A stretch of 64,000 nt of DNA from assembly GCA_021904315.1 (NCBI GenBank), contig CM038911.1, positions 18,015,390 to 18,079,389 of the forward strand, written 5' to 3'. This document shows positions 1 through 12,880 of this stretch, in pieces. The DNA comes from Sphagnum magellanicum. Its lineage: Eukaryota; Streptophyta; Sphagnopsida; Sphagnales; Sphagnaceae. The first letter of the stretch is position 1; the number at the start of each line of letters is the position of its first letter. Under the pieces are notes generated by a model. The model ran no database searches. It was not told the origin of the DNA and worked only from the letters and a program-made list of their open reading frames with translations. The translations under genes were made by a program, and so were the position numbers.

Positions 1-113
1 GGCGATCGCCCCACAAATTGTGCACGTGTTGCATTAGCTGGAATGCTAGAATATTCTGTTTCCACGCGGAAACCCTAAAAACCGAAACCCTAAAAGAGAA
101 GCCCTGACAATGG

Positions 114-774
114 GGCCAGAGTGAACCAGCACCATGAACGATGGATGGATGATAAGTGGTCAGGCGACAGTTTTCTGTTGAGGTCCAGTTCCCTAGCTAA
201 CCATGGTAGTTTGCTCAGTTGCTTTTTCCCCCCTAACTAACTACCTACCTGCTTGTGAATTGTTAGTAGGTAGGTAGTAAAATCAGCCTTTTACCTCTGT
301 ACAAACTACAAACCATCTCTATTTACCCCCTCATATCAATGTTTTCTTTTTTCTTTTTCTTCCTTTTGGGGCGGGGGGGGGGGGGGGGGGGGGGGATCAA
401 TTTTGTGATGTAGTAGCCAAAGTGGTGATCACTCATTCATAGAAAGATTTAGCCACATTTGGCTACAAGTTAAAATATGAAAGTAAATTTTTTGAAACAT
501 CCTTTTTTTTCTTTTTTTTTGGCTACTGTACTTGAACCATGTATAAGAAATCTGGTGATTTTTTTTCTTAAATTTTGGTGGTCCAATATTCTGGCTATTT
601 CTTTGCAAATCTCAAAAAACACTTTGCAATTTTTTTTGCAATTTTTAATTTCTAATTTCTCTTTTTGCCTTTTTTTTTTTTTTTAAATTTACCTCGGTTG
701 AGGGTTCATCCGCAACTGAGTCATATCGGGTATCCAGTGGATGGTGTGCTGGTGGATGCTGGTTCACTTTGGCC
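114..774 (+). mobile_element. MITE-like terminal-inverted-repeat element, copy 1
   Basis: The ends are inverted repeats: GGCCAGAGTGAACCAGCA on the left, and on the right a segment whose reverse complement reads GGCCAAAGTGAACCAGCA. The interior holds the family landmarks seen in three other copies: a GGATGGATG motif, a CAGTTTTCTGTTG block followed by a GTTCC/GGTCC-AGTTCCCTAGCTAACCATGGT block, CTACC/GGTAG tetranucleotide tracts, and a subterminal GGTTCATCC-CAACTGAGT block. This copy is longer than the others because it carries a poly-G run and T-rich filler. It has no coding capacity. No clean target-site duplication could be called, so the superfamily (Mutator-, hAT- or PIF-like) stays open. 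Confidence 0.72.
371..395. repeat. poly-G homopolymer
   Basis: A run of more than 20 guanines inside MITE copy 1. Its length in the assembly is unreliable, because such tracts slip in sequencing and replication. Confidence 0.9.
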
Positions 775-1142
775 CAAAAGAGTCCGAGAAACACACTCAA
801 CTTGCGCACACTTGGACTTTTGGTGAGTGAAGAATTAACAACTCCGTCCAATCGGGTGGGTGCATGGGTGGAGAATTAACTCCATCCAATCACGTGTCTC
901 ATCCGACTCAAACTGGACCCTAAATGAGGTGGAAACATGACAGATGTGAGGTGGGCAAACCCAAAAAAAAAAAAGCACCAAATTTTATTTTAGTGTACTA
1001 CTTTACTACGCTCTATGAAGCTTCTTTTTGTTTTTTTTAAACTTCGGCTTTTGTGTGATAGGGCGGGGGTGATGGCCTATTTTTTTAGTGTCTCTTGGGC
1101 TTCATGTTGCTTGAAGCTTCACACTACTTACTTACATAATAA

Positions 1143-1412
1143 CTAGTTTGAACCCTCTGCCTAATGCAGAGGTGTGTGTGTATTTGACGGTACATATTAC
1201 AAAATTACAATTACAAACTACATTTCCAAAACCTCTTTATATACGACATTCTGCATGTATCCATGGGGACCCTGGCCGCTGAAAATCTTGATGTTTGCAC
1301 TGTTTGTGACCTGTGAGATAGCAACATACAGCTGACCATGGGAATAGACCGGAGACAGCAAATATAACCCCCTTGAAGTAAACAGACCATGACAGGACAG
1401 ATGGATGACCAA
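1143..1412 (-). mobile_element. Helitron 3' end with helicase C-terminal relic
   Basis: On the minus strand an open stretch ends in peptide resembling the extreme C terminus of the Helitron Pif1-like helicase. It contains SPVYSHGQLYVAISQVTN, where the family has a SHGQLYVALSRVT core, followed by NVVYKEVLEM. Some 45 bases beyond the stop the strand forms a 7-bp hairpin (1154-1172, stem CCTCTGC/GCAGAGG, 5-nt loop), then runs into CTAG followed by T. This is the canonical Helitron 3' terminus, in which elements end CTRR and insert before T. The 5' part of the helicase and the Rep domain are not visible upstream (to the right), so this is a truncated remnant. Confidence 0.8.
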
Positions 1413-1516
1413 ACAGATGGATGAAATGATGCTTCACGACGTCCTATACTATATGTAATGATCAATTTTGAGAATTTTTATTTTTTTTTCCAATTTAACT
1501 AGTGTAGCCTATTCCA

Positions 1517-1690
1517 TGTCGCCCAAGTGTGAACATATCAATATTTTGTTTGTTTGTTTTGTTTGTCATGCCCAAGTGTGAAAATATCGATATTTATTTT
1601 TTTTGTTTGTTTGTTTTGTTTGTCACGCCCAAGTATGAAAAGATCAATATTTTGTTTGTTTGTTGGTTTGTTTCGTTTGTCACACACCCA
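1517..1690. repeat. Tandem repeat, about 57-bp unit, three copies
   Basis: Three imperfect copies beginning TGTC-(A/G)-GCCCAAGT, each with a GTGAAAATATC-like core and a TTTGTTTGTTTG tail. They start near 1517, 1563 and 1620, with a fourth truncated start near 1678. The region is non-coding and has no recognisable function. Confidence 0.75.
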
Positions 1691-2001
1691 ATAAATAAAT
1701 ATTTTCTTAAATAGAGTATCTATTGAGTATCACCGGAAAAAAATAAATTAAAAAATACACTCATTGGCATTTTTATTTTATTTTTAAAACGTAATGCTCG
1801 CCGGCTTTCTATATTTTGTACTGCATGCTATGGATATACTAGGAAAACACAGCACACATTCTTTCTTTTTTTTCTTTTTTTTGGTTTCCCAATGGACAAA
1901 TGGTGTAGGCAATTTGTCTTCTCTCTTTTGTAATCTACTATCAATTTGTATGAAACCCAAAAGTAATGTGAACTTTTCCCCCGATTCAGGTTGGCATTTT
2001 G

Positions 2002-2327
2002 TTGGCCTTGCCTTTTGGTAGGCAAGGATATTGTGTTCGGATTCATTATAGAGTATAGTAGCTTAAGGGATTTTTATAGGCCCCTAGGTGGTAATAATAA
2101 TAATAATAATAATAATAGGTCTATCTATTTTTATATGAGGATTTTTGAAAGATGATAATTTTTTTTGGCTTGTGTTTTGAAACTTTGAGATTAGTTATAG
2201 AGTGATAATATCTTGAAGGATTTTGATTTCTTTTAGAGGATTTTTTTTTGAAGAAGATTATGTATACATTTGAATGGTGAAATATAATTTGAGTTTTCAT
2301 AATTCTTCTTTTCGCCTTAAGATACTT
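2002..2327 (+). repeat. Dispersed repeat A (copy 1)
   Basis: This segment shares long, colinear identity with 18503-18797 in the same orientation, including GGCCCCTAGGT, TATATGAGGATTTTTGAAAG and the ending GCCTTAAGATACTTT. This copy has an expanded AAT trinucleotide tract (about 2092-2116). It has no coding potential or terminal repeats, so the class of element is unknown. Confidence 0.8.
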
Positions 2328-5300
2328 TTTTTTTATTTAAACGGCAAGGCCACAATGTGACACACACCCCTTGTTCTATTTCCCATCTCCTTATGTTTGT
2401 CTTTTGTCTACAAGCAATTGTCTCTCTATCTACCGAAGTACGTTGGTCATTTCAACACATGTCCATCGAATAATTAATTAATTTTGAAATTTTCATTTCA
2501 AAAAATGAAATATTCCTAAATATTTACTATTATCCTTTCACAATATTTATTTTTTTGGATTTGGAAAAAAAAATTTAATTTTCAACATTTCTGAAAATAA
2601 TATAATTAGTGCCCAATTGGCCAAGGTACTAGGGTATATATATATATATATATATACAGGCACTTTCCAGACAGTTTGTCCCACTAAGCTAAAAAGGGTC
2701 AGACAAGTGGGAAACTAGGTAGTAGTCCATTTGCATTTCCATACTACTTTTTGAGAGAAACTATTTTAAATGTGTTTTTATCAATGTAATTTTTTTTGCA
2801 GAAATTCTTTTGCCACATCTGAATATATATATATATAATTTTTTTTTAATTTTTTTTTTATTATTTTTTTTAAAACCAACAAACATATATTGGTTCAGCC
2901 ATACTAGAGCTTCACTCAATTTTTTCCCTTTAGTGAAATTTGACTTGTAAATAATTATTTATTACCATTTTTTCCATAGACTTTTTTCTTTTTTCTTGGG
3001 TCAATTATATATTATTTTGATAATGAATCCTTCTGACCTGACCAGGTCAACCATTCATGAAGCATGCCTTCCTTCTCATGTGTTTTGTGTGACTAAAATT
3101 TTACATGTGACAATAGGAATTATGATGGGCATAAAAGCTGACAACCATCCCTAGTACCCTCCACAATAATTCTTCAACAACTTGTTAAGTTATATAAGAG
3201 GAACCCTAAAGTTTTGCATTGGACTATTGCATTGGATCCAACTTTTGGAAGTTTTACCTTATTAGAAGAACCATTGTCATATTCGGTGAATTGGTTCCTT
3301 TAGTGAAAGTGTTTAGAGTGTTTAGATTGGAATGGATTTTGTTTTTTGATGTTCAAAGTGTGGACAATAGAAGAGAGATGTACAAACATTTTATCTATTG
3401 GCAAGGGCCAGCGTGTTTGTGATGCCTTGTTTTACTTTGCTCTTTGACCTTTAGCCAAATTTAGCTAAGTCCTCATCACCATGATTGCCAACCCACCACC
3501 TACTTCACAAATTTGGAGAATTTATTTATTTATTTATTTATTTTATTTATTTTTATAATTGGTTTCAAGTTAAAGCCAAAATTTTACTCCACCTACTTCA
3601 CAAACTTGAAAAATAAAAATAAAAATAAAAACATTGATTGGTTCGAAGTTGAAGCAAAATTTTTACCCCACCTACAAAATTAAAATATTGCTATTCTAGG
3701 ATTTATTGGCCATTAAAAAGAGCAATGCCTCAAAACATGGTGTTGGGTGCAGTGTTTATTATCTTTCAATTTTATGGTTTTGAAATTTTTGTAATATTTT
3801 TCCATTTTTTGGGTAAATTTGGTCAAATTTACATTTTCTTTAAAAAAAATCTTCCAAATTATGATTTTGTCATCAGGTGGTGAAAATTTGGCAATAAAGA
3901 AAACATTGGTTGGGGTCATTCCCCCAACCAAATAGGTGGTCACTGTTTAGTAGCGAGTAAATGAAGCTTAAAAGATGAAATTTTATATGGTTGTTTATCT
4001 CTAGTAGCCTTGAGGGAATGGAATTGTGACATTTAATTAGCTTCAAATTATTATTGAATCATCTTGTATGTGGTTTTGGACAATGCATGGTTCATAGTTT
4101 CTAGTAGCCATTAAGAAATTCAGATATGACTTGTGACCTCATAAATTTTCATCTTTCATTGGTCTAAATAGCATAAGTTGATGATGATTACAACCCATTT
4201 TTCATTGAAGGTGCAAAACACACGCATCTTCCATTTTCAATGAGAGAAAAATAACTCATAGGGGGGAAAAAAAAAATTGTCGAGATTTCATAAAGTGGTG
4301 AGCTTTGATTATGTTGATTATTAACATGTCCTTATAAAAATGGATGGATCTACATTTTACATTTCATCATATTTTTAATCGTCAAGTGTAGGGTTAACCA
4401 AACATTCAATGTGAAAATAATAGCATTTCAAAGAGGTCGATTTTGTTTTGTCAAAAGTGGCCTCCATTTGCTTTTAATGTCAATTGGCACCGAGTTCATG
4501 TCCACCTCCATCACTACACATTCTCCACTTTTCAACTTGTGTAATCATTATATTTATATTTTCATTAAAGTGGCATTGTCACCTCACATCACCTCCCATC
4601 CTTCTTGCCCACCTTTTTTATTTTGTTGAGTAATGTTATTAGTGCCATATTATGTATGGTAGTATAAGAGGTCATTGTTTTTTTTTAATAACAAAAATGA
4701 TACTTTGTTTGAGCAATCATTTGATCATGAACAAGATCATACATATAATTGTTTGAAGCAACAATCGTTGGTAAAGAACAACATGAAAATGCACTCTTTC
4801 ATGGTGTCAAACTGAAGGTCATTGTAAAGGCACTAGATAGGAGCTTGCGTAATCCAAATGACTCTTCTCTTTCCCTCCTTGGTTTGCATGGATTTTACTT
4901 GAAAACCTTCCAAATCTTCAAATTAGAAGAAGGTACATTATTGTTTATGTTTTGTTGTTTTAGAAGGTTGATTCAAAGTTTGATGTTTTTATGTTGAACT
5001 TTTGTTTTACTTAGAGATCATGTGCTACTTTTGTGTAAAAGTCAATAATGTATTTTTTGTGCATGTAATGTTTGGTTGGTAAAACTCTATGCAATGAGCC
5101 CATGCAACCCCCTATTGGTTTTAAATACAAGTTTTGTTTCAATGTAACGGTTCATAATGTTATTGTCATAGCCTCATCTTCTAACAACTTGTGTCTATCT
5201 CCCTCAACACCATTGTTTATGAACCTTTTCAATCTTTTTTTTCTTAATCCTAATGGATTACATCTAGTCTCCAAGTGTCGAGTTAGAAAAAAATGTAAGA

Positions 5301-7982
5301 AGAAAGAATGGGGGTTGAATCATGTGTTTCAAGAGGTTTAGATAAAGGTCAAGGTTTCTTCCTTGGGTCACAATAATGTTGTAGTGTGTTAGCAAGTTCA
5401 ATGTGGTACACTATAAACTTTATATTGAAATCAAAGGTATTGAAAAATAATTAGTATTAAAGTTAACAATATGTAAAAACCCTTAGGTAGGTAGGTAGAA
5501 ATGCAAGGTGCATGAATTAAATGCATTATGGGGAAATATTAGATGTGAATGGATAACCAACATGCTAGGGGAAATTACTCTTTATATATATTAGGGAACA
5601 CATAAAATAAATGCAAAGGAATATGTATGTTATGAAATTATAAAATATTTTTTAAATATTTTATTAAAAATTTTATATATATATATATATATATTTTCAT
5701 AATCCAATTCTAAACACCCTATTTAAACATTTAAGTAATTTTTTTTTTCAATACATTGCACCTTATATTTTTGTTCATGTCATTTGAAAAAAAATGGAAG
5801 CAACTTCCCCTAATTAACATGCCAAGAATGAACAATTGTTTGTTAACAAAGGTCATAATATTATTGTTCAGTTGGTGCATATTTGAGGTGTCATTGTTAA
5901 AAGGAAACATAAGTTTATTCACTTTCTTATCATTTATTATGTCCCAACCCTAACTTGGGTCCACAACCAAGGTTACATGACATTACAAGGGTAAGAGGTC
6001 AAAAATAATGTTTTGGGATTCAAGCACACCCCAACCAACATACAAAAAAGTGAATCACAACACTCCTAATTGGATTTTCACTTTGAGAGTCGGGAGCCCT
6101 AAAATGTCAAAAAACCCCAAACCTTGTTTTAAAATTTGGGGATTGAATTTTGCCCATATTAGGTCCTATTTAGACCATTGAAAAAACAAACAATGAAGGG
6201 ATCAAATCATCTCTAATTAGAACATTTGATACAACTTTCGAAAGGTCTTTTGAAGGCTACAACTTTTCACTTGCAATATTTTGAATTAAAGTTTGTTTGT
6301 GGAAAAAACATAAGTTCACAAAATAGTGTGACTTATAACTTGCCAATTTCAATAGTCTCCTAAGGAGTTTGGGAATTTATGTCATTTCAATGGCGTCTCC
6401 ACGACCATTTATAGAGTATATTATCTAGAGAGAAAAATTGTGACACCTCCCAAGTCTAGGAAATGGTGAATTGTGTGAATGTGTGTCTCCTATGACTTTG
6501 TTTGTGCACCATTTTAGTTCCAATTTGCACTAATTGCCCTCAATATTGGTTTGTGACAATTTGAATTCAACTTTGTAAGTTTATTATATTCTCATTTTAT
6601 ATTCCCACCCATTTTTTCTTTGTGAAAACTACAAAATGTGCCTTGGGTTTGCAATTTATTGCAAAATAAAAAAATCAATAAGGTTTTTTATCCTCAATAC
6701 CATTTAACAAACCTATGGGTACATCATATTGACTTTTGAAACTCATTTGACCTTTGATTGATTTGATTGGGAAAATTGTTTGAATTTTTGAAGGTGAAAA
6801 CACATTTCACAAACATGGTGTGATGAACCACTAGTTAATAGATTTTTGAACACATGCATCAAATTTTAATTCAATTTATCAAAAATGATAAATACCTTGT
6901 TATTAATTGTGATGAAATTACCACAATTGACAATTGATCTTGGGGTGATATTCACATGTTATGCTTATGTTATTGATGTTTTTAAAAGGCACTACTACAA
7001 ATGATATCATGTATGTTATCATCTTTTATTAAATTTTAGTAAAAAACAACACCAAAACAAGATGACTATACAGTCAAAAGGATTAGTTGTTTCAAACACT
7101 TAATAACACCTTAACCATGTCAAACATGACTAAGTTACTAGTTATGTGAACATTTGTCATGTCCATTTTTATTAAAAAATAACATGTGCTAATTGACATG
7201 GCTAGTCTATCGTGATTTTAAAATAATCATTGTAATTCAATGTGGCTTATCTTTTTTTGACTAAAATTTAGCATAGGTGATAGGTATTAATTTATGTTAT
7301 TTCATAAATAGCATAAATCAAATAATTATGATTTAAAATTATTTATTAATTACAATTCATAAGGATGTAAAGTCTACATTTGAAGATGTAGACCCCCTAA
7401 ACATGTATGTAAACCTCTTCTCCCTAAGCATGTAAACCACTTGTAGGCCTCCCCTAAGCATATAGGTCACTTGTAGACCTTAAGAAATAAACAAGGTGTC
7501 ACAAAAGAAAAACCCTTCACCTTTATGGTGACAAGCCAAGGCCTTTTAATAACCATCCAACCAACATTTCACATGATAGCAAGTAATGTAATCTAAAAAT
7601 ATATATAAACACATGCTCATTTTAAAGTTCACACATTATAATTTCAAGTCATGAAACACAAGTCAACATATAATTATAAACATGAATTAGTTGATATTAT
7701 GTAGGTAGATAGTGAATATTTCATTAAACTTACCTACCTACCAACATATTATCTACATATCTACCTACCTACCTTTTTATTATATATGTTTTTATTTACC
7801 AATGTAACTACCTACTTTAACCTATTGTCTACCTACCTACCTACATGCCTAGGGGATGTACAACCTACATTTGAGACATATGTATATAAGTAGCATTCTG
7901 AATGACTCAAATTTAACACATATAATATCTAGCAAGCCATGTCATCGATGGAATGACTAAAATTAGTTACATTAATATCATG
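2328..7982. other. AT-rich spacer without recognisable genes
   Basis: The stretch is AT-rich with (TA)n tracts near 2633-2655 and 5681-5697. There is an imperfect tandem of about 85 bp around 3500-3690 built on CCACCTACTTCACAAA. GTAGG/CCTAC tetranucleotide clusters lie near 5486-5500 and 7702-7850. The open frames are short, without domain-like composition or convincing splice phases. I see no gene here. Confidence 0.6.
7702..7850. repeat. CCTA/TAGG tetranucleotide cluster
   Basis: Repeated blocks of CTAC/CCTA units with short interruptions. The same tetranucleotide recurs inside the CACTA element that follows (about 8290-8420), in all full MITE copies and near 57310-57345. This makes it a characteristic simple repeat of the genome. 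Confidence 0.75.
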
Positions 7983-9424
7983 CACTAGTAGAAATCCTAT
8001 CATTTGTAACCATTCCATGTGCAATTATGTGTGACTAAATGTCACCTATGATTACGAATAGTTGCCTATGTTACTATTTTTCAAATTTGGATGGAGTTTG
8101 GTTTTCCTTTCAACTAGTTGCCACTATGACCTATTTCATCATTCCAATAGGCTGATTTTTCATGATGTTTTTGTATTTTTTACAACATTGTATATACATT
8201 TAGTTACACATGCAACCAAAGTAGTCACATCATAGTTGCATAAGGTACATATGCTACCTAATAGCTACACGTATAGATTATTTAATAATACATAGGTACT
8301 TATATGTATATATGTACCTACTAAATACCAATTTATTTACTAGGTACATACACCTTACCTATCTACCTATTATGTACATACCTACCTACTTAATTACTAG
8401 ATACCTATGTACATATATACATACATACCCACTAATTACTTAATAGGTTATTTAATTATAAATAATTATTTAAAGACTATTTAAATAGGTATTTAAAATA
8501 AATAATTATGTATAGGCTATTTAAATATGTACATAAAATAAATATTATCTAAATAGGTACCTAGTAAGAACTTATGCAACTTAGTAGGTAGGCTATGTAA
8601 TAGTATGTGCTAGGGAATAGTCACAATTAAGTTACAATTATGTGACTAGGCTGCAACTAAAATTTTATCCCATATCGTTTGTCTTCTCTTTCAAGTTTAC
8701 AAACTATGTGAGAAAGTTGGTTTGGTGGAGTAAACACATTCAATTTTTTCAATTGCCATATGGGAGGAGCTAATCGCATAGGCTCCACCCAAAAGGTTAA
8801 ACTTTAAATAAAATAGGATTTTGTTGTAAAAATTTTAGACCTAGACCTACCTACCTAGGCTAGACCTATGGCTAGGTGGCCTAGGCTTAACCTAGGTGCC
8901 ACATGGCCTATTGTAAATGGCCTAGCCCAAAACTAGGTTAGGTACCTTAGGCACCTAACTAGGCTAAAGGTGACCTAACCTAGGCCTTTAACTTAGGCCT
9001 AGCCTAGGTGCTACATGGCCTATCATAAGTGATCCAACCCTAAACTAACCATAAATGATTATAGGGCAATCTTAAATTGCCATGTGGCATAATCTAGTTC
9101 CTTTAATTGATGGTTGAAAAAAATAAAATTATATATTTGGCAAAATATTTTGAAAATCCAAATGATGCCACGTGTCACATTCTTAGGCTACCACGTGTGA
9201 ACATATTGGTGTGCACTATAGTTGCAAGTGTTGCAAGTATAGTCACAAAAATTCATCCCTGGATACACATCAAATCTCCACATTTGTATTCTACGAAAAA
9301 ATATTCATCCATCGTCTACGACTAGTGGTTGCCTGCAACTTGTTGTTTTTTACTATGTTGATTTTTAGTCATTGTGTTGCTTGCGACTAAAATTTAGTTA
9401 CAAATGACGTTTTTTCTATTAGTG
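7983..9424. mobile_element. CACTA (En/Spm) non-autonomous element
   Basis: The left end reads CACTAGTAGAAATCCTATCA and continues TTTGTAAC. The reverse complement of the right end reads CACTAATAGAAAAAACGTCA and continues TTTGTAAC. These are terminal inverted repeats with the superfamily's CACTA tip. Subterminal GACTAAA, GCAACTAAAA and related motifs recur at both ends, as expected for transposase-binding repeats. The flanking triplets are ATG and GTG, so the 3-bp target duplication matches at two of three bases. The interior (1.4 kb) is non-coding: CCTA tracts, AT-rich filler, and a block rich in CCTAGG palindromes at 8825-9010. It would have needed transposase supplied elsewhere. Confidence 0.8.
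8825..9010. repeat. CCTAGG-rich block inside the CACTA element
   Basis: A dense cluster of CCTAGG/GCCTAGG words and the phrase GCCACATGGCC, which recurs with one change (GCTACATGGCC) within the block. The imperfect short repeats could be subterminal binding repeats that spread inward, or slippage products. Confidence 0.6.
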
Positions 9425-9699
9425 GTGTATTTAGGACTTAATCCATGTGTAATTAACATTGTTTGATTTGATTATAAAAAAATTGACTTGGTTGAATAAA
9501 ACATGCCTACTTTTTGGAAAAGGAAAAATGAACAAAAAACATCTTTTTAATCATTGTAAACAAATAAACTTAATTACATCTATCATTGTAGTCACAATGT
9601 TAAGGTCATAAAAACATGGTTTTGTAATTATCAAGATACCATTGTTGTTGAATCTTGAAAGGTTGATTAGTGGAAGCATCATTGATAATTTTATGCAAC

Positions 9700-10330
9700 T
9701 AATATTGAAATCATTCATGCAATATGGAGACTTAACAACAAAAATAGATTGCCAACAAGCTTACATGTTTTTTATTAAATGGGGTTGTGGTGTTCACTAG
9801 CCTGCTTATTGGTGTTGCTACACAAATTAGATCTAAATCAACATTATTTTTTTAATGAAAGTGCAATGTATGACACATCGCACGAACAACCTAGCCATGC
9901 AAATTTAAATTATGATTAACCCCTAGTTGTTAAGCTTGAGAGTTTATTTCAAACAACATTTACTTATTATTCATCTTCACCAAAAATGCATCTTGTACAT
10001 GGCAATCTTGCCAAGATCCTTGAAACCAAAGGTTTGAAACTTCTTTATAATGCAAAGACTAGGTGGATCTCTATGTTGTCCCCTTCATAGAATCCTTATA
10101 CAAAGTACAATATTTTGTGGCATGAAAATGAACAATGATTTGAATAATGTAACAACAAAAAAGATAAACCTTGAGTCTTTCTTTGACATTCAAGTGGTCA
10201 TGGGACCAACTTGTATCATGACAATAATGGAGGTAATCCATGCACTCAGTACATTTGCATAGGCTCTTAATGTGTTTGTATGTGACTTTGTGAATGTTGT
10301 TGAAGTATTGTTAAGATGTGTTGTGTAGAA
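9700..10330 (+). pseudogene. hAT-family transposase relic
   Basis: Translating the plus strand in changing frames gives successive landmarks of the plant hAT-like transposase/TTF-type protein family. GVATQIRSKS precedes VQCMTHRTNNLAMQ (family: VHCxAHRTNLA). Next come KILETKGLKLLYNAKTRWIS and MLSP (family: ETKGxKIxxNVKTRWISML), then NLESFFDIQVVMGPTC and MEVIHALSTFA-x-ALNVFVCDF. The order and spacing match the catalytic-core region. The reading frame changes at least twice and carries in-frame stops (after MLSP and after STFA), so the gene is dead. Neither the BED finger nor the C-terminal dimerisation region is evident. Confidence 0.75.
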
Positions 10331-12511
10331 TTGTACAACATACTTTCAAACTTGGTAAATAAGTATAACTATTTGTATAACGAAATGTTCAAATGGTGTT
10401 TTGTGTTTAATAAATAAATTTGAATGATGATTCTCAAACCAAAAATTGGTGAATGCAACATGCATAATCTATCCTCAACATTGGTTTAATCCTCTTATTA
10501 AGTAAATATTTTGGAAACATTTAACCTTAATGAAGGCACAATTTTCTTTTGGAAAGGCTTGTTGGCCTAAAAACTAATTGTGCAAAATTCACAACTTTTG
10601 TTTAATGAAGGGAGACTTGATCTAGGAACATCTATCTTAAATATCACTATGCAAAACAACCGTGTTGTTGGTCTAAAATGTCATTATTGTGCAACCTTGT
10701 TATTCAATTATGTTCTAAACTAACATCCAAGACATTCTTGTAGCACCAATTGTTTGAGTATTTCAATCTAACAAAGTTGTTTATAGTTATGATCTTAAGT
10801 AATGTACAAACTGAACATTGTTTCTCCACCTATGTCATGCCTCAAGTCCAATTTGAAAAACATGTTAACCACAAGTCTATATTTGGTTGAGAAAATGTTT
10901 GCATAAGAGTAAATTACATTATGGATAATTTTCCTTGTGAGGATGTCATAAAGGATTGGACTAACAATATTAAAAGAGTTCACAACTTTTCAAGCATCTT
11001 CAACTTGATTGCATTTTTCATTTTGGTTAGAAAATATTGATCAATTTTTAGTAGACCCTAGTTATTGAAGTGACATGTTTCTTTTGACTACTTTAATTAG
11101 TTAAAATGACATTTTTCATTACTCAATTAAATGTGACATTAGTTGAAATATGACCAAAAAATACACTTCTAAGAAAAATGGACAAGGTTGTAATCACATG
11201 GGACACACGTGTCAATATTGACCATAATTCATTACAACAACCTATAAGGTGTACACTTGTTACATTTCATACATAATTAATGTTCCCAAAAATATTTATA
11301 TATGTTGATGAAGCCTTAAGCTCTGCTTTCATTTATTTTCAAGTGTTTCGTACAAATATCAATGATAGAGTGATGCATGTCATAGTTTTAATTGATTTAT
11401 TTTCTACAAGTCCATAACCAAATATCCAAACATTGGTCAATGGTGAAATGTCAAATGTTTAAAATTAATTAAGGAGATGTTTTTTCTTGTTTATTGTTGG
11501 TCATTGATAATTACTTGTTTCAAATCATTTGATTTATAATTACATTAACATGTTATCATATTATTTTTATATAGATAACGTGACATTGAACGGCACATGG
11601 TAATGTGTCTTTTCATATCCATGTAGCTCGGCAAGGGGGATGAATGAAATAATTAGGATTGGAAAAGGGAAAATGTAAGTCCAAACAATACAAACAAATA
11701 TACATACATCATTTTTTAAATTTAGATTCATATTGGGGTTGTTTTGTTGTAAAACTTAAATTCATGTTTCAATATTGGATAAAATATATACATGTATTTC
11801 ATTTCCTTTATGGATAAGATTACTAGTTATGTAAAATAATATTTTAATATATCCATTAATTACAAAATTATATATATAAGATTATGAAATGAAATTTATA
11901 ATTTAATAAAATATTTGAATATAAAAATTGAAAAAGATGTTAACTTTAATCGTAAGTTTTCATTTAATAAAATGAAAAAAACTCTATATTTGCCTTTAAA
12001 AATTCTCTTCTTTGGAAATTTTTTGGGGTGAAAATTTCAACATTTTGAATAATACGATTAGTGTTGAGATTGTCAAGACACTATGATAATTATGAACAAG
12101 AAAAATGCAAGTACTAAAGAGATAATGAAATGACCCTAAAAGATTTTTTTTAAAGGCCACGTGGCAAGAAGTCAAACATGATTACAATGGGCAATGGACC
12201 CCATTTGGGATTTTGCAAGGGCATAAACTTGTGAGGCCCTTCAAGGGGATCATCCTTTACCCTAAACTTTTTGGGCAATGATCATGTACTAGGCACAAGG
12301 TTTAGTCAAAATAATAGAGTTATCCATAAAGTCACCCTCTCTTTCACTTATATCCCCTCTTTGAGTGGTATCCGCAAAGTAAGGAAATTTTATTAAATCT
12401 GAGTATGAAATGCTGAAACTCAGCATTAAATGCACAAGGTTCAAAAGTAATTATAGTAGTTGTACAGGAAGGAGCAGTGGAAATACATGTAGCTGCAGTG
12501 GAGGCGCTCAG
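10331..12511. other. AT-rich spacer
   Basis: No gene, no long repeat and no transposon end could be recognised. The longest open frames (about 60 codons) are AT-biased with no motif. Confidence 0.55.
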
Positions 12512-12880
12512 GAAGAAGGAAAGACAGGATGAAACTCCGTGTACTACCAAAATTGGTGGAAAGACTAGTTTGGGCCCCAGTTATTTCGTTTTGTAAAATT
12601 TTCATTTCCCAGTTACACATTTGATTCCCTATTATGCCGAAACTGGCCGTTCTTGCCCCTTGATCGCATGACAGAAGAAGGAAAGACAGGATGAAACTCC
12701 GTGTACTACCAAAACTGGTGGAAAGACTAGTTTGGGCCCCAGTTATTTCGTTTTGTAAAATTTTCATTTCCCAGTTACACATTTGATTCCCTATTATGCC
12801 GAAACTGGCCGTTCTTGCCCCTTGATCGCATGACAGAAGAAGGAAAGACAGGATGAAACTCCATGTACTACCAAAACCTT
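12512..12880. repeat. Tandem repeat, 162-bp unit (2.3 copies)
   Basis: Near-identical units start at 12512, 12674 and 12836 (GAAGAAGGAAAGACAGGATG). The third copy breaks off after about 45 bases. Each full unit ends with a GAAACTGGCCGTTCTTGCCC segment followed by CTTGATCGCATGAC. That tail is the seed of the 49-bp array that follows. Confidence 0.92.

Noticed and set aside
4749-5341. Two consecutive plus-strand open frames of 82 and 89 codons
   Set aside because: No family motif, low-complexity AT-rich codon use, and no splice phases linking them.
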